Position numbers and translations under genes: made by a program
Part shown: positions 36,045-44,520 of the stretch, in pieces
Numbering within the stretch: position 1 is the first letter of the stretch
Layout of the letters: every line of letters starts with the position of its first letter
Notes under the pieces: generated by a model
Told to the model about the DNA's origin: nothing
Databases searched by the model: none
The model's input: only the letters and a program-made list of their open reading frames with translations
Source of the DNA: Herbaspirillum sp. ASV7
GTDB taxonomy: Bacteria > Pseudomonadota > Gammaproteobacteria > Burkholderiales > Burkholderiaceae_D
Direction: 5' to 3'
Assembly: GCF_016429215.1 (NCBI RefSeq)
Contig: NZ_JAELUH010000016.1
Location: 1 to 64,000, forward strand
DNA length: 64,000 bases

Positions 36045-36806
36045 ATGCTGGATCTGGCAGGAAAAGTCGTTTTCATCAGCGGTGCGAGCACCGGTATCGG
36101 TGCGGCCGCCGCGCGTGCCTTCGGCGCCCGGGGTGCCCACGTGGTGGTGCACTACAACACTTCGGCCAAGGAGGCCGAACTGGTCGCGGCCGACGTGCGT
36201 AGCAGCGGTAGCAAGGCCATCACCATCGGCGCCGACGTGCGCGACAGCGCGGCCATCCACCGTGCCGTGGCCAGCGCGGTCGAGCAGCTGGGACGCATCG
36301 ACGTGCTCATCAACAATGCCGGCAGCCTGGTCAAGCGCGCGCCGCTGGAACAGGTCACGGACGAATTGTTCGACGACATCATCAACATCAATGCCCGCTC
36401 GGTGGTGGCCTTCACCCGCGCGGTGATCCCGGTCATGCGCGCCCAGGGCGGCGGCAACATCATCAACGTGACCTCGGTGGCGGCGCGCCATGGCGGCGGG
36501 CCGGGTGCGCTGATCTATGCAGCCTCCAAGGGCTTCGTGAGCACCATCACGCGCGGCATGGCCAAGGAACTGCTGGCCGACAAGATCCGCGTCAATGCGG
36601 TGGCGCCGGGGGTGATCATGACGCCCTTCCAGGAGCGCTTCACCACGCCGGAGCAGCTCGAAGCCTTCCGCAAGACCATTCCCATGGGGCGCATCGGCGA
36701 GCCGGACGAGTGCAGTGGCGCCTTCCTCTACCTGGCCTCGGAGCAGATGTCGGGTTACGTGACCGGGCAGATCATCGAGGTCAACGGCGGCCAGTACATG
36801 CCCTGA
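36045..36806 (+). CDS. SDR family oxidoreductase
   Basis: This 253-residue classical short-chain dehydrogenase has the cofactor motif GASTGIGAAAARAFG near residue 10, NNAG near 86, the Ser in INVTSVAA, the YAASK catalytic pair near 152, and the C-terminal YVTGQIIEVNGG. It reduces or oxidises a carbonyl or alcohol group with NAD(P)H. AGGAG lies 7 bases before the ATG at 36045. It follows an FCD regulator and is followed by the two-component genes. Substrate unknown. Confidence 0.92.
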   Translation: MLDLAGKVVFISGASTGIGAAAARAFGARGAHVVVHYNTSAKEAELVAADVRSSGSKAITIGADVRDSAAIHRAVASAVEQLGRIDVLINNAGSLVKRAPLEQVTDELFDDIININARSVVAFTRAVIPVMRAQGGGNIINVTSVAARHGGGPGALIYAASKGFVSTITRGMAKELLADKIRVNAVAPGVIMTPFQERFTTPEQLEAFRKTIPMGRIGEPDECSGAFLYLASEQMSGYVTGQIIEVNGGQYMP

Positions 36807-36865
36807 GCGGGCGCCGGCGGGGCGGTGCCTGGCACTGGCATGGCTCTTGCGGGGCGGCGGGTATC

Positions 36866-38068
36866 ATGCACACCGATACCTTCCTGCCCTTGCCTGCCTC
36901 GGCCCCGCTGGCGGCCCCCGCCGGCCTGTTGCGCGACAAGCTGGCGCTGCTGCTGGACTCCACCGGCGAAGGCATCTATGGCATCGACCTGGAGGGCCGC
37001 TGCACCTTCATCAATCGTGCCGGGGCCGACATGCTGGGCTATGCGCCGGCCGCTGTGCTGGGCCGCAACATGCACGAGCTGGTGCATCACAGCCATGAAC
37101 ATGGCGGCCATTATCCCGAATCCGACTGCCCCATCCTGAAGGCCTTTCGCAAGGGCGAGTCCTGCCGGGTCGATCAGGAAGTGTTCTGGCGGGCCGATGG
37201 CAGCAGCTTCCCGACCGAATATTCCTCTTACCAGATCATCGATGCCGGCCAGGTACGCGGGGCGGTCATCACCTTCAGCGATATCTCCAAGCGGCGCCAG
37301 GCCGAGGAACAGCTGCAGCGCGCCAAGGCCGAGCTGGAGCTGCGGGTGGCCGAGCGTACCCGCGAGCTGTCGGTGGCGCTGCGCCAGGTGCGGCAGTTGT
37401 CGGCCCACGCGCATTCGGTGCGGGAGGATGAACGCACCCGCATCGCCCGCGAAATCCACGACGAACTCGGCAGCCTGCTGGTGGCGCTGAAACTGGACGT
37501 GAACTGGATGGCCAGGCGCGTCAGCCATCTCGATCCGGTGGCGCGCAAGTGCGAGGCCATGAATCGCCTGATCGAGACGGCGGTGGACAATGTGGGACGC
37601 ATCATCACCGATCTTCGCCCCAGCATCCTCGATCACCAGGGGCTGATTGCCGCGCTGGAATGGCAGGTGCAGGAGTTCTCGGAAGCCACTGAACTGCCCT
37701 GCGAGGTCGAGTTCGACATCGCCCCGGATGCCTTCGTGCCGGACGGCGCCAAGGCCACGGCGGCATTTCGCATCTTCCAGGAGATGCTCTCCAACGTGGC
37801 ACGCCACGCCCAGGCCAGCCAGGTCCGCATCTGCGTCCACCTGAGCCCCGCCGAGCTGCGCATGGAGGTCGAGGACGACGGCGTGGGCACGCCACGGGCC
37901 GCGCAAGAGGCAGCTACGTCCTATGGCGTGATGGGCATGCGCGAGCGTGCCCTGCACTTCGGCGGCGCATTGAGCATTGCTGGTGCGCGCCTTGCACCAG
38001 CAAATGGCACACCAGGCACGCTGGTCTGCCTGCGCCTGCCTACCCACGCCGAGCGGACCTTGTCATGA
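36866..38068 (+). CDS. Sensor histidine kinase, NarL-type, PAS-containing
   Basis: This 400-residue kinase has no membrane segment. A PAS domain covers about residues 22-140 (LLDSTGEGIYGIDLEGRCTF onwards, ending FSDISKRRQAEEQ). A coiled coil leads into a HisKA_3 dimerisation domain with phosphate-accepting His198 in IAREIHDELG, then an HATPase_c domain with EMLSNVARHA and SYGVMGMRERA. A cytoplasmic PAS sensor suggests an intracellular or redox signal. It overlaps the response regulator by four bases (ATGA). The transport operon for the presumed cyanate system starts downstream. Confidence 0.9.
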   Translation: MHTDTFLPLPASAPLAAPAGLLRDKLALLLDSTGEGIYGIDLEGRCTFINRAGADMLGYAPAAVLGRNMHELVHHSHEHGGHYPESDCPILKAFRKGESCRVDQEVFWRADGSSFPTEYSSYQIIDAGQVRGAVITFSDISKRRQAEEQLQRAKAELELRVAERTRELSVALRQVRQLSAHAHSVREDERTRIAREIHDELGSLLVALKLDVNWMARRVSHLDPVARKCEAMNRLIETAVDNVGRIITDLRPSILDHQGLIAALEWQVQEFSEATELPCEVEFDIAPDAFVPDGAKATAAFRIFQEMLSNVARHAQASQVRICVHLSPAELRMEVEDDGVGTPRAAQEAATSYGVMGMRERALHFGGALSIAGARLAPANGTPGTLVCLRLPTHAERTLS

Positions 38069-38727
38069 GCATGCCCGCAGCCAACATCCGCATCTTGCTC
38101 TGCGACGACCATCGCATCGTGCGCGAGGGGCTCAAGCAGATCCTGGCCGACACGCCCGACATCGAGGTCGCTGCCGAATGCGCCAGCGGCCCGGAGGTCT
38201 TGCATCGCGCCCGGGTCGAGGCTATCGACCTGGTCCTGCTCGACATCGCCATTCCCCAGCAGGACGGGCTGGACGTGCTGCGCCAGATCAAGGAGGAGAT
38301 GCCGCGCTTGCCCGTGCTGATGCTGTCCACCTATCCCGAGAAGCAATATGCGGCGCGCTGCTACAAGCTGGGCGCGGCCGGCTATCTGAACAAGAGTGCC
38401 GACCCGGAACAGCTGGTGGCGGCCATCCGCAAGGCCGCCGGCGGTGGCCTGTATGTCAGCGTGCAGATGGCCGAGACGCTGGCCTCGGGGCTGGCCCAGC
38501 GCACCATGGCGTCGCAGCGCGCGCCGCACGAGAGCCTGTCGCACCGCGAATACCAGGTGTTCCAGCTGATCGCAGCCGGGCGCAGCGTCAAGGAAATCGC
38601 CGACCAGCTCGAACTGAGCCCCAATACGGTGAGCACCTATCGCAGCCGCATCCTGGAGAAGACCGGCGCGGCCAATGATGTGGGCATCGCCATGTATGCC
38701 GTGCGCCACCAGTTGCTGCCGGTCTGA
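38065..38727 (+). CDS. NarL/FixJ-type response regulator
   Basis: This 220-residue protein has a receiver domain (residues 9-125; acidic pair in LLCDDH, phosphorylated Asp in LVLLDIAIPQQDG, Thr/Ser and Lys in MLSTYP and LNKSA). A LuxR-type helix-turn-helix follows (LSHREYQVFQLIAAGRSVKEIADQLELSPNTVSTYRSRIL, about residues 158-198). It is partner to the kinase with which it overlaps. Palindromes at 38786-38825, directly upstream of the transporter gene, are candidate binding sites. Confidence 0.92.
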   Translation: MSMPAANIRILLCDDHRIVREGLKQILADTPDIEVAAECASGPEVLHRARVEAIDLVLLDIAIPQQDGLDVLRQIKEEMPRLPVLMLSTYPEKQYAARCYKLGAAGYLNKSADPEQLVAAIRKAAGGGLYVSVQMAETLASGLAQRTMASQRAPHESLSHREYQVFQLIAAGRSVKEIADQLELSPNTVSTYRSRILEKTGAANDVGIAMYAVRHQLLPV

Positions 38728-38785
38728 GCGGTTGACGACGCTTTGGCGTGGTTTTTCGTCATTCTGACGATGGCCTCCTCCCAGA

Positions 38786-38825
38786 CTTGTAGTGCCAGCA
38801 CTACAAGATGTCGTGTCATCACGAC
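38786..38825. promoter_or_regulatory. Tandem palindromes upstream of the cyanate-type operon
   Basis: CTTGTAGTGC and GCACTACAAG (38786-38807) are perfect 10-bp arms with a 2-nt spacer. GTCGTG-TCAT-CACGAC (38810-38825) follows immediately. A third dyad, CGTCA-TTC-TGACG, lies at 38757-38769. They sit 84-150 bp before the binding-protein ATG and are likely targets of the adjacent NarL-type regulator. Confidence 0.55.
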
Positions 38826-38908
38826 GTCCGGGGGTGGCCTGGCAAATCCCTTGCAGGTGCAGTCGGTGAACCAAGCAAGTCACCTCACACTCACCAAACG
38901 GGGGAATC

Positions 38909-40306
38909 ATGCCGCAGGAACCACTGACCCATCTATTCCATACCTATGACGCCGAGCGCGCCGGCCAGGGCTGTTGCTGCGGCCAGCATGGCAGCCAGCG
39001 GCAGCACGATGCCGAGGCGGAGGCCGCGCGCCTGCAACGCGGCCAGGACGTCGAAACGCTGACCAACGACGTGGTGGAGGAGGCGCTGATGCGTTCGCTC
39101 TTCCCACGTCTGGCAGAACGCCGCGACTTCCTGCGGGCGGTGGGCAAGAATGCCGCGCGCGCGGCCATCGCCAGCGTATTGCCGCTGGGTTCGCTGCAGG
39201 CCATGGCGCAGGAAAAGAATGGCGCGCTGGAAAAGAAGGATCTGAAGATCGGCTTCATCGCCATCACCTGTGCGGCGCCGCTGATCATGGCCGATCCGCT
39301 GGGCTTTTATCGCAAGCAGGGCTTGAACGTGTCGCTCAACAAGACGGCGGGCTGGGCATTGATCCGCGACAAGATGATCAACAAGGAACACGACGCCTCG
39401 CACTTCCTCTCGCCCATGCCCCTTGCCATGTCCATGGGCGTGGGCAGCAATGCCACGCAGATGCGGGTGGCGACCATCCAGAACATCAATGGCCAGGCCA
39501 TCACGCTGCATACCAAGCACAAGGACAAGCGCGATCCCAAGCAATGGAAGGGCTTCAAGTTCGCGGTGCCGTTCGAGTATTCGATGCACAATTTCCTGCT
39601 GCGCTATTACCTGGCCGAGAACGGCCTGGACCCGGATCGCGATGTACAGATCCGCGTCACGCCGCCGCCCGAGATGGTGGCCAACCTGCGCGCCGGCAAT
39701 ATCGATGGCTTCCTCGGCCCGGACCCGTTCAACCAGCGCGCGGTGTATGACGAGGTCGGCTTCATCCACATCCTCTCCAAGGAGATCTGGGATGGCCACC
39801 CGTGCTGCGCCTTCGGGGCGTCCGAGGAATTCATCCGGCAGAACCCCAATACCTTTGCGGCGCTGTTCCGCGCCGTGCTGACTGCGGCGGCCATGGCGCG
39901 CGATCCGGCCAACCGCTCGCTGGTGGCCAAGGTGATCTCGCCCCCGGCCTACCTGAACCAGCCGGAAACGGTGGTGGAGCAGGTGCTGACCGGCCGCTTT
40001 GCCGATGGCCTGGGCAATGTCAGGAACGTGCCAAACCGTGCCGATTTCGACCCGGTGCCCTGGCATTCGATGGGGGTGTGGATCCTCACGCAGATGAAGC
40101 GCTGGGGCTACGTCAAGGGCGACGTCGACTATCGGGCCATCACCGAGAAGGTGATGCTGCTCACCGAGGCCCGCAAGTACATGAAGGAGCTGGGCCAGGC
40201 AGAGCCTCAGGGGGCGTATCGCAAGTATTCCATCATGGGCAAGGAGTTCGATGCCGCCAAGGCCGATGCCTACGTCAACAGCTTCGCCATCAGGAGGACG
40301 GCGTGA
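38909..40306 (+). CDS. NrtA/CmpA-type ABC binding protein, probably for cyanate
   Basis: This 465-residue protein is of the CmpA/NrtA family. Before the export signal it has an unusual 70-residue N-terminal extension with a CCCGQHG cluster, then a twin-arginine motif (ERRDFLRAVGKNAARAA). The mature part shows KDLKIGFIAITCAAPLIMADPLGFY, YSMHNFLLRYYLAENGLDPD and WDGHPCCAFGASEEF, as in nitrate and bicarbonate binding proteins. The operon ends in cyanase, so cyanate is the likely ligand; nitrate cannot be excluded. Its stop overlaps the permease start. Confidence 0.85.
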   Translation: MPQEPLTHLFHTYDAERAGQGCCCGQHGSQRQHDAEAEAARLQRGQDVETLTNDVVEEALMRSLFPRLAERRDFLRAVGKNAARAAIASVLPLGSLQAMAQEKNGALEKKDLKIGFIAITCAAPLIMADPLGFYRKQGLNVSLNKTAGWALIRDKMINKEHDASHFLSPMPLAMSMGVGSNATQMRVATIQNINGQAITLHTKHKDKRDPKQWKGFKFAVPFEYSMHNFLLRYYLAENGLDPDRDVQIRVTPPPEMVANLRAGNIDGFLGPDPFNQRAVYDEVGFIHILSKEIWDGHPCCAFGASEEFIRQNPNTFAALFRAVLTAAAMARDPANRSLVAKVISPPAYLNQPETVVEQVLTGRFADGLGNVRNVPNRADFDPVPWHSMGVWILTQMKRWGYVKGDVDYRAITEKVMLLTEARKYMKELGQAEPQGAYRKYSIMGKEFDAAKADAYVNSFAIRRTA

Positions 40307-41154
40307 CGTCCGGGCGCAGTCTGGGCTGGCGCGCAGCCTTGATTTCCCTGGCGCTGCTGGCGGCCATGCTGCTGGTGTGGCACCTGGCTACGCTGCCCAA
40401 GGAGAGCGCCGCCAGCGCGGCCCAGGATGAATACGCCAAGCTGATGGGCAAGAGCAGCGGCGCACCCAAGCGCGATGGCTTCCCGGGGCTGGCGCAGATG
40501 GGCCAGACCATCAGCCGCGAACTGGCCCATCCCTTCTATGACAACGGCCCCAATGACAAGGGCATCGGCATCCAGCTGGCCTATTCGCTGGGGCGGGTCG
40601 GGCTGGGGTTTGCGATTGCGGCGGTGGTGGCGGTGCCGCTGGGTTTCCTGCTGGGGATGTCGCCGCTGATGCAGCGTGCGCTCGATCCCTTCATCCAGGT
40701 ATTGAAACCGATCTCGCCCTTGGCCTGGATGCCGCTGGCCTTGTACACCATCAAGGATTCCTCGGTCTCGGGGGTGTTCGTGATCTTCATCTGCTCGGTC
40801 TGGCCGATGCTGATGAACACGGCCTTCGGCGTGGCCTCGGTGCGGCGTGACTGGCTCAACGTGGCCAAGACGCTGGAGGTCAGGCCGTTGCGGCGTGCCC
40901 TGCTGGTGATCCTGCCGGCGGCGGCGCCCACCATCCTGACCGGCATGCGCATTTCCATGGGCATCGCCTGGCTGGTGATCGTGGCTGCCGAGATGCTGGT
41001 GGGGGGTACCGGGATCGGCTACTTCGTCTGGAACGAATGGAACAACCTGTCGCTCACCAGCGTGATCTTCGCCATCCTGGTCATCGGGGTGACCGGCATG
41101 GTGCTGGACTTGATCTTCGCGCGATTGCAAAGGATGGTGACCTATGTCGAATGA
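40303..41154 (+). CDS. NrtB-type ABC permease, probably for cyanate
   Basis: This 283-residue inner-membrane protein starts with GTG at 40303. AGGAGG lies five bases upstream, and the start overlaps the binding-protein stop (GTGA). One N-terminal helix ([18 protein letters not shown]) is followed by a hydrophilic loop and five further helices. The EAA loop reads [26 protein letters not shown] near residue 185. It belongs to the NrtB/SsuC family and forms the channel of the importer with the ATPase that follows. Confidence 0.88.
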   Translation: MTSGRSLGWRAALISLALLAAMLLVWHLATLPKESAASAAQDEYAKLMGKSSGAPKRDGFPGLAQMGQTISRELAHPFYDNGPNDKGIGIQLAYSLGRVGLGFAIAAVVAVPLGFLLGMSPLMQRALDPFIQVLKPISPLAWMPLALYTIKDSSVSGVFVIFICSVWPMLMNTAFGVASVRRDWLNVAKTLEVRPLRRALLVILPAAAPTILTGMRISMGIAWLVIVAAEMLVGGTGIGYFVWNEWNNLSLTSVIFAILVIGVTGMVLDLIFARLQRMVTYVE

Positions 41155-42022
41155 AGGCGGCGTGAACATGGACCATAATTTCCTGAGCGTGCAGGGGCTC
41201 TCCAAGCGCTATGCGGCGGGCGCGCCGCCGGTGTTCGAGCAGGTCTCCTTCGGCATCGACCGGGGCGAGTTCGTCTGCGTGATCGGCCACTCCGGCTGCG
41301 GCAAGACCACCATCCTCAATGTGCTGGCGGGGCTGGAGGCGGCCAGCGACGGCGTGGTGATCATGGATCGGCGCGAGGTCAAGGGACCCAGCCTGGACCG
41401 TGGCGTGGTGTTCCAGAGCCATGCGCTCATGCCCTGGTTCAGCGTACTGGGCAACGTGGTCTTCGCGGTGCGTTCGCGCTGGCCCGACTGGCCCCGCGCG
41501 AAAGCCGAGGAGCATGCGCGCCGCTTCATCGAGATGGTGGGATTGAAGGGAGCCGAGCACAAGAAACCCTCCGAGCTCTCGGGCGGCATGAAGCAGCGCG
41601 TAGGCATCGCCCGGGCCTTTTCCATCGAACCCAAGATGCTGCTCATGGATGAGCCCTTCGGTGCGCTCGATGCCTTGACGCGCGGCGTGGTGCAGGACGA
41701 ATTGCTGAAGATCTGCGCAGCCACGCACCAGACCGTGTTCATGATCACCCATGATGTGGATGAAGCCATCCTGCTGGCCGACAAGATCTTCCTCATGTCC
41801 AACGGTCCGCAGGCCTGCATCGCCGAGGTGGTCATCAATACGCTGCCCAGGACGCGCACGCGTGAAGCCATGCATCACGATCCGCAGTTCTATCGCATCC
41901 GCAACCACCTGGTGGATTTCCTGGTGCACCGTTCGCGCCAGATCCAGGCGGCCCAGGCCAGCGGCGCGGTACGTGCAGCCACGCGCATCGTGAGGCCGGG
42001 GCTGGAGCAGGTGGCGGCCTGA
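41144..42022 (+). CDS. NrtD-type ABC ATPase, probably for cyanate
   Basis: This 292-residue ATPase has Walker [10 protein letters not shown], signature ELSGGMKQR, Walker [12 protein letters not shown] and H-loop in [17 protein letters not shown]. It resembles NrtD/CynD. A 25-residue alanine-rich tail follows the fold. It overlaps the permease gene by 11 bases. A second start at 41168 ([10 protein letters not shown]) is possible, but the upstream AAGGATGG supports 41144. The cyanase gene follows after 131 bp. Confidence 0.88.
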   Translation: MSNEGGVNMDHNFLSVQGLSKRYAAGAPPVFEQVSFGIDRGEFVCVIGHSGCGKTTILNVLAGLEAASDGVVIMDRREVKGPSLDRGVVFQSHALMPWFSVLGNVVFAVRSRWPDWPRAKAEEHARRFIEMVGLKGAEHKKPSELSGGMKQRVGIARAFSIEPKMLLMDEPFGALDALTRGVVQDELLKICAATHQTVFMITHDVDEAILLADKIFLMSNGPQACIAEVVINTLPRTRTREAMHHDPQFYRIRNHLVDFLVHRSRQIQAAQASGAVRAATRIVRPGLEQVAA

Positions 42023-42153
42023 TGGCGGCCATCCTTGGAACCCTCATATCGTCAATTCATATCGTCATTGTGTAGCAACGATTCGTCATGATCGATGAGC
42101 CGGCCTGGCCGTTGTCATCGATCTTCATTCCATCCATCACGAGGAGAGAGCAC

Positions 42154-42597
42154 ATGGACCGCAACCAAGTCACCCAGAAAATCGTCAACGCCAAGGTCAG
42201 CAAGAAGATGACCTGGGCCCAGATCGCCGAACGCATCGGCCAGAGCAAGGAGTGGACCACCGCTGCCATGCTGGGCCAGATGACCCTCACGGCCAAGCAG
42301 GCGGCATTGACCCAGGAGATGTTCGAGCTCACCGATGAAGAGACCCTGTGGCTGCAGATCGTCCCCTACAAGGGCTCGCTGCCCACGGCGGTGCCCACCG
42401 ATCCGCTGATCTACCGCTGGTACGAGATCGTCAGCGTCTACGGCAGCACCATCAAGGAACTGATCCACGAAGAGTTCGGCGACGGCATCATGAGCGCCAT
42501 CGATTTCAAGATGGATATCCAGCGCCAGGCCGATCCCAATGGCGACCGGGTCAATGTGATGCTGTCGGGAAAGTTCCTGCCTTACAAGACCTATTGA
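42154..42597 (+). CDS. cynS: Cyanase (cyanate hydratase)
   Basis: This 147-residue enzyme converts cyanate and bicarbonate to ammonia and CO2. It has the N-terminal helical domain (MTWAQIAERIGQSKEWTTAAMLGQ) and the C-terminal catalytic domain with YRWYEIVSVYGSTIKEL then FGDGIMSAIDF. The catalytic Arg, Glu and Ser correspond to Arg88, Glu91 and Ser114 here. Length and motifs fit the family fully. GAGGAGAG precedes the ATG. Its position after the NrtABD-like genes explains their substrate and would let cyanate serve as a nitrogen source. Confidence 0.95.
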   Translation: MDRNQVTQKIVNAKVSKKMTWAQIAERIGQSKEWTTAAMLGQMTLTAKQAALTQEMFELTDEETLWLQIVPYKGSLPTAVPTDPLIYRWYEIVSVYGSTIKELIHEEFGDGIMSAIDFKMDIQRQADPNGDRVNVMLSGKFLPYKTY

Positions 42598-42686
42598 GCC
42601 TGTCCCTGGGCTGGCGGGGAGGGCAGGCCGGGCGTGGCTGGCGACGCATTTCATGCCGTTTGCTGAAATGAGTTCTAGAATAGCGC

Positions 42687-44078
42687 ATGCTCAAAGACAA
42701 GAAACTCTCCGCCTACAAGCCCTCGGCGGTCAAGATCCGGGCGCGCTTCGTGGCCATTTCCTGGCGTGACCTGGCGGTCAGCTTCGGCCCCATCCTGTTG
42801 CTGATCCTGGTGGGCGCCTGGCTGGTGATCTGGCTGATCCGGCCGGCGCCGCCGTCCTCCATCACCATTGCCGCCGGCCCCAAGGACAGCAATTTCTGGC
42901 GCGTGGCCGAGCGCTATCGCGCCATCCTGGCGCGCGACGGCATCAAGCTCAACATCGTCGAGACCGGTGGCTCGCTGGACAACCTCAAGCGCCTGGCCGA
43001 TGCCGACCAGGATGTGGATGTCGGCTTCGTGCAGGGTGGACTGGCCGGCTCGGTCAGTGCGGACGCGCTCTCTTCGCTGGTATCGCTGGGCAGTATTTCC
43101 TATGTGCCGGTGTCGGTCTACTACCGCGTCCCGCCGCCGCGCGAGGATGGCAAGCCGGTGCCGCCGCTGCGCCAGCTCTCGGAACTGGCCGGCAAGCGCA
43201 TCGCCATCGGCGGCCAGGGTAGCGGCTCCAGCGTGCTGGCGGCGACGCTCCTGAAAGCCAATGGCGTGGAAACCGGCGGTGGTACCGAACTGCTCAATAT
43301 CGGCGGCGACGAGGCCGCCCAGGCGCTCACCAGTGGCAAGATCGATGCGGCTTTCCTGATGGGGGATTCGGTCTCGGTGGCGACCATGGGCAAGCTGCTG
43401 CGTGCGCCCGGCATCCGCCTGCTCGACTTTTCGCAGTCGGAGGCCTACGTGCGGCGCTTCCGTTATCTCAATACCCTGAAGATGCCCATGGGCGTGTTCG
43501 ACCTGGCGCGCAACCTGCCGGCCCGCGACACCCAGCTGATCGCGCCCACGGCCGAGCTGGTGGCGCGCGACGACCTCCATCCGGCGCTCTCGGACCTGCT
43601 CATCGCCGCCGCCCGCGAGGTGCATGGCAAGGCCAATGTGATGCAGAAGGCCGGTGAGTTCCCGGCGCCGCTGGAGCACGAATATCCGATCAGCGACGAT
43701 GCGGCCCGCTATTACAAGTCCGGCAAGACCTTCTTCTACCGCACCCTGCCATTCTGGATGGCCAGCCTGGTCGACCGCGCGGTGGTGATCGTGCTGCCGG
43801 TGATTCTGCTGCTCATCCCGGGTATCCGCCTGGTGCCCATGCTCTATGGCTGGCGCATCCGTTCCCGCATCTACCGCTGGTATGGCGAGCTGATCGCGCT
43901 GGAGCGCGGCCTTTCGCGGGACTCCCCGGAGGAGCAGGCAGAGATCCTGCGGCGCCTCGATGATATCGAAGCCGCCGTCAATCGCATGAAGATGCCGCTG
44001 GCCTTTGCCGACCAGTTCTACGTGTTGCGCGAGCACATCGGCTTCGTGCGAGCCCGCCTGGCGGCCGGTGTGGCCTGA
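42687..44078 (+). CDS. TAXI-family solute receptor with membrane anchors
   Basis: This 463-residue protein has a TAXI-type TRAP receptor domain (PSSITIAAGPKDSNFWRVAERYRAIL; GSGSSVLAATLLKANGV; DAAFLMGDSVSVATM). It is flanked by membrane segments: one near residues 32-52 (ILLLILVGAWLVIWLI) and one near 360-380 (VVIVLPVILLLIPGI). A cytoplasmic helical tail follows. No TRAP permease (DctM/DctQ) is in the window. Such double-anchored lone TAXI proteins may work as sensors or with a distant permease. It begins 89 bp after cynS in the same direction. Confidence 0.82.
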   Translation: MLKDKKLSAYKPSAVKIRARFVAISWRDLAVSFGPILLLILVGAWLVIWLIRPAPPSSITIAAGPKDSNFWRVAERYRAILARDGIKLNIVETGGSLDNLKRLADADQDVDVGFVQGGLAGSVSADALSSLVSLGSISYVPVSVYYRVPPPREDGKPVPPLRQLSELAGKRIAIGGQGSGSSVLAATLLKANGVETGGGTELLNIGGDEAAQALTSGKIDAAFLMGDSVSVATMGKLLRAPGIRLLDFSQSEAYVRRFRYLNTLKMPMGVFDLARNLPARDTQLIAPTAELVARDDLHPALSDLLIAAAREVHGKANVMQKAGEFPAPLEHEYPISDDAARYYKSGKTFFYRTLPFWMASLVDRAVVIVLPVILLLIPGIRLVPMLYGWRIRSRIYRWYGELIALERGLSRDSPEEQAEILRRLDDIEAAVNRMKMPLAFADQFYVLREHIGFVRARLAAGVA

Positions 44079-44161
44079 ATGCCACGCCCGCGCCGGCGCC
44101 GGCAGATGGGCAGAGGAGGGCTGTTGTATCCTCGCCATGGCAACAGAACTACTGTATAAAA

Positions 44162-44185
44162 AATACTGTTTATTCATACAGTATT
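44162..44185. promoter_or_regulatory. LexA (SOS) box
   Basis: AATACTGT and ACAGTATT are perfect 8-bp arms around TTATTCAT. The core fits the LexA consensus CTG-N10-CAG exactly (44166-44181). It lies 46 bp before the ATG of the small ORF at 44232 and after the TAXI gene, so the small ORF is the likely SOS-regulated gene. Confidence 0.75.
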
Positions 44186-44231
44186 TGTGCTAAAGTGAAG
44201 CCTCCTATCGACAAGAAGAGGAATCGCTGCC

Positions 44232-44462
44232 ATGACACATTTTGATCTTGCTTCCGACGCTCGCTTCGCTGTTGCTTCTTCCAGCCCGTCTTCGCTATCC
44301 ATTCGCCTGGGCCGTCGCGAAATCTTCATCTGCCGCGACACCTACGTGCGTCGCTACCGGGTCAACCCGGTCATCGAATGCAGCGCCGGCATCGAACCCG
44401 GCCATCTGGAAGTGCTGCTGTTGCGCCGCTGGCTGGTGGTGCTTTCGAAGGCGCGCGCCTGA
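44232..44462 (+). CDS. Small unknown protein under a LexA box
   Basis: This 76-residue protein opens MTHFDLASDARFAVASSS and ends VLLLRRWLVVLSKARA. It is rich in Arg and Ser at the centre, with a short hydrophobic C-terminal stretch too small for a certain membrane helix. AGAGGA lies about 11 bases before the ATG. A strong LexA-type box upstream suggests induction by DNA damage; small SOS proteins often act on cell division or DNA synthesis, but nothing here shows which. It converges on the iron-transport ATPase gene. Confidence 0.6.
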   Translation: MTHFDLASDARFAVASSSPSSLSIRLGRREIFICRDTYVRRYRVNPVIECSAGIEPGHLEVLLLRRWLVVLSKARA

Positions 44463-44520
44463 TGCGGCGTGCCCTCGACTGGCTGGTGGTGGATGCGCTG
44501 GGACGGGTGGCTGGCGTGCA

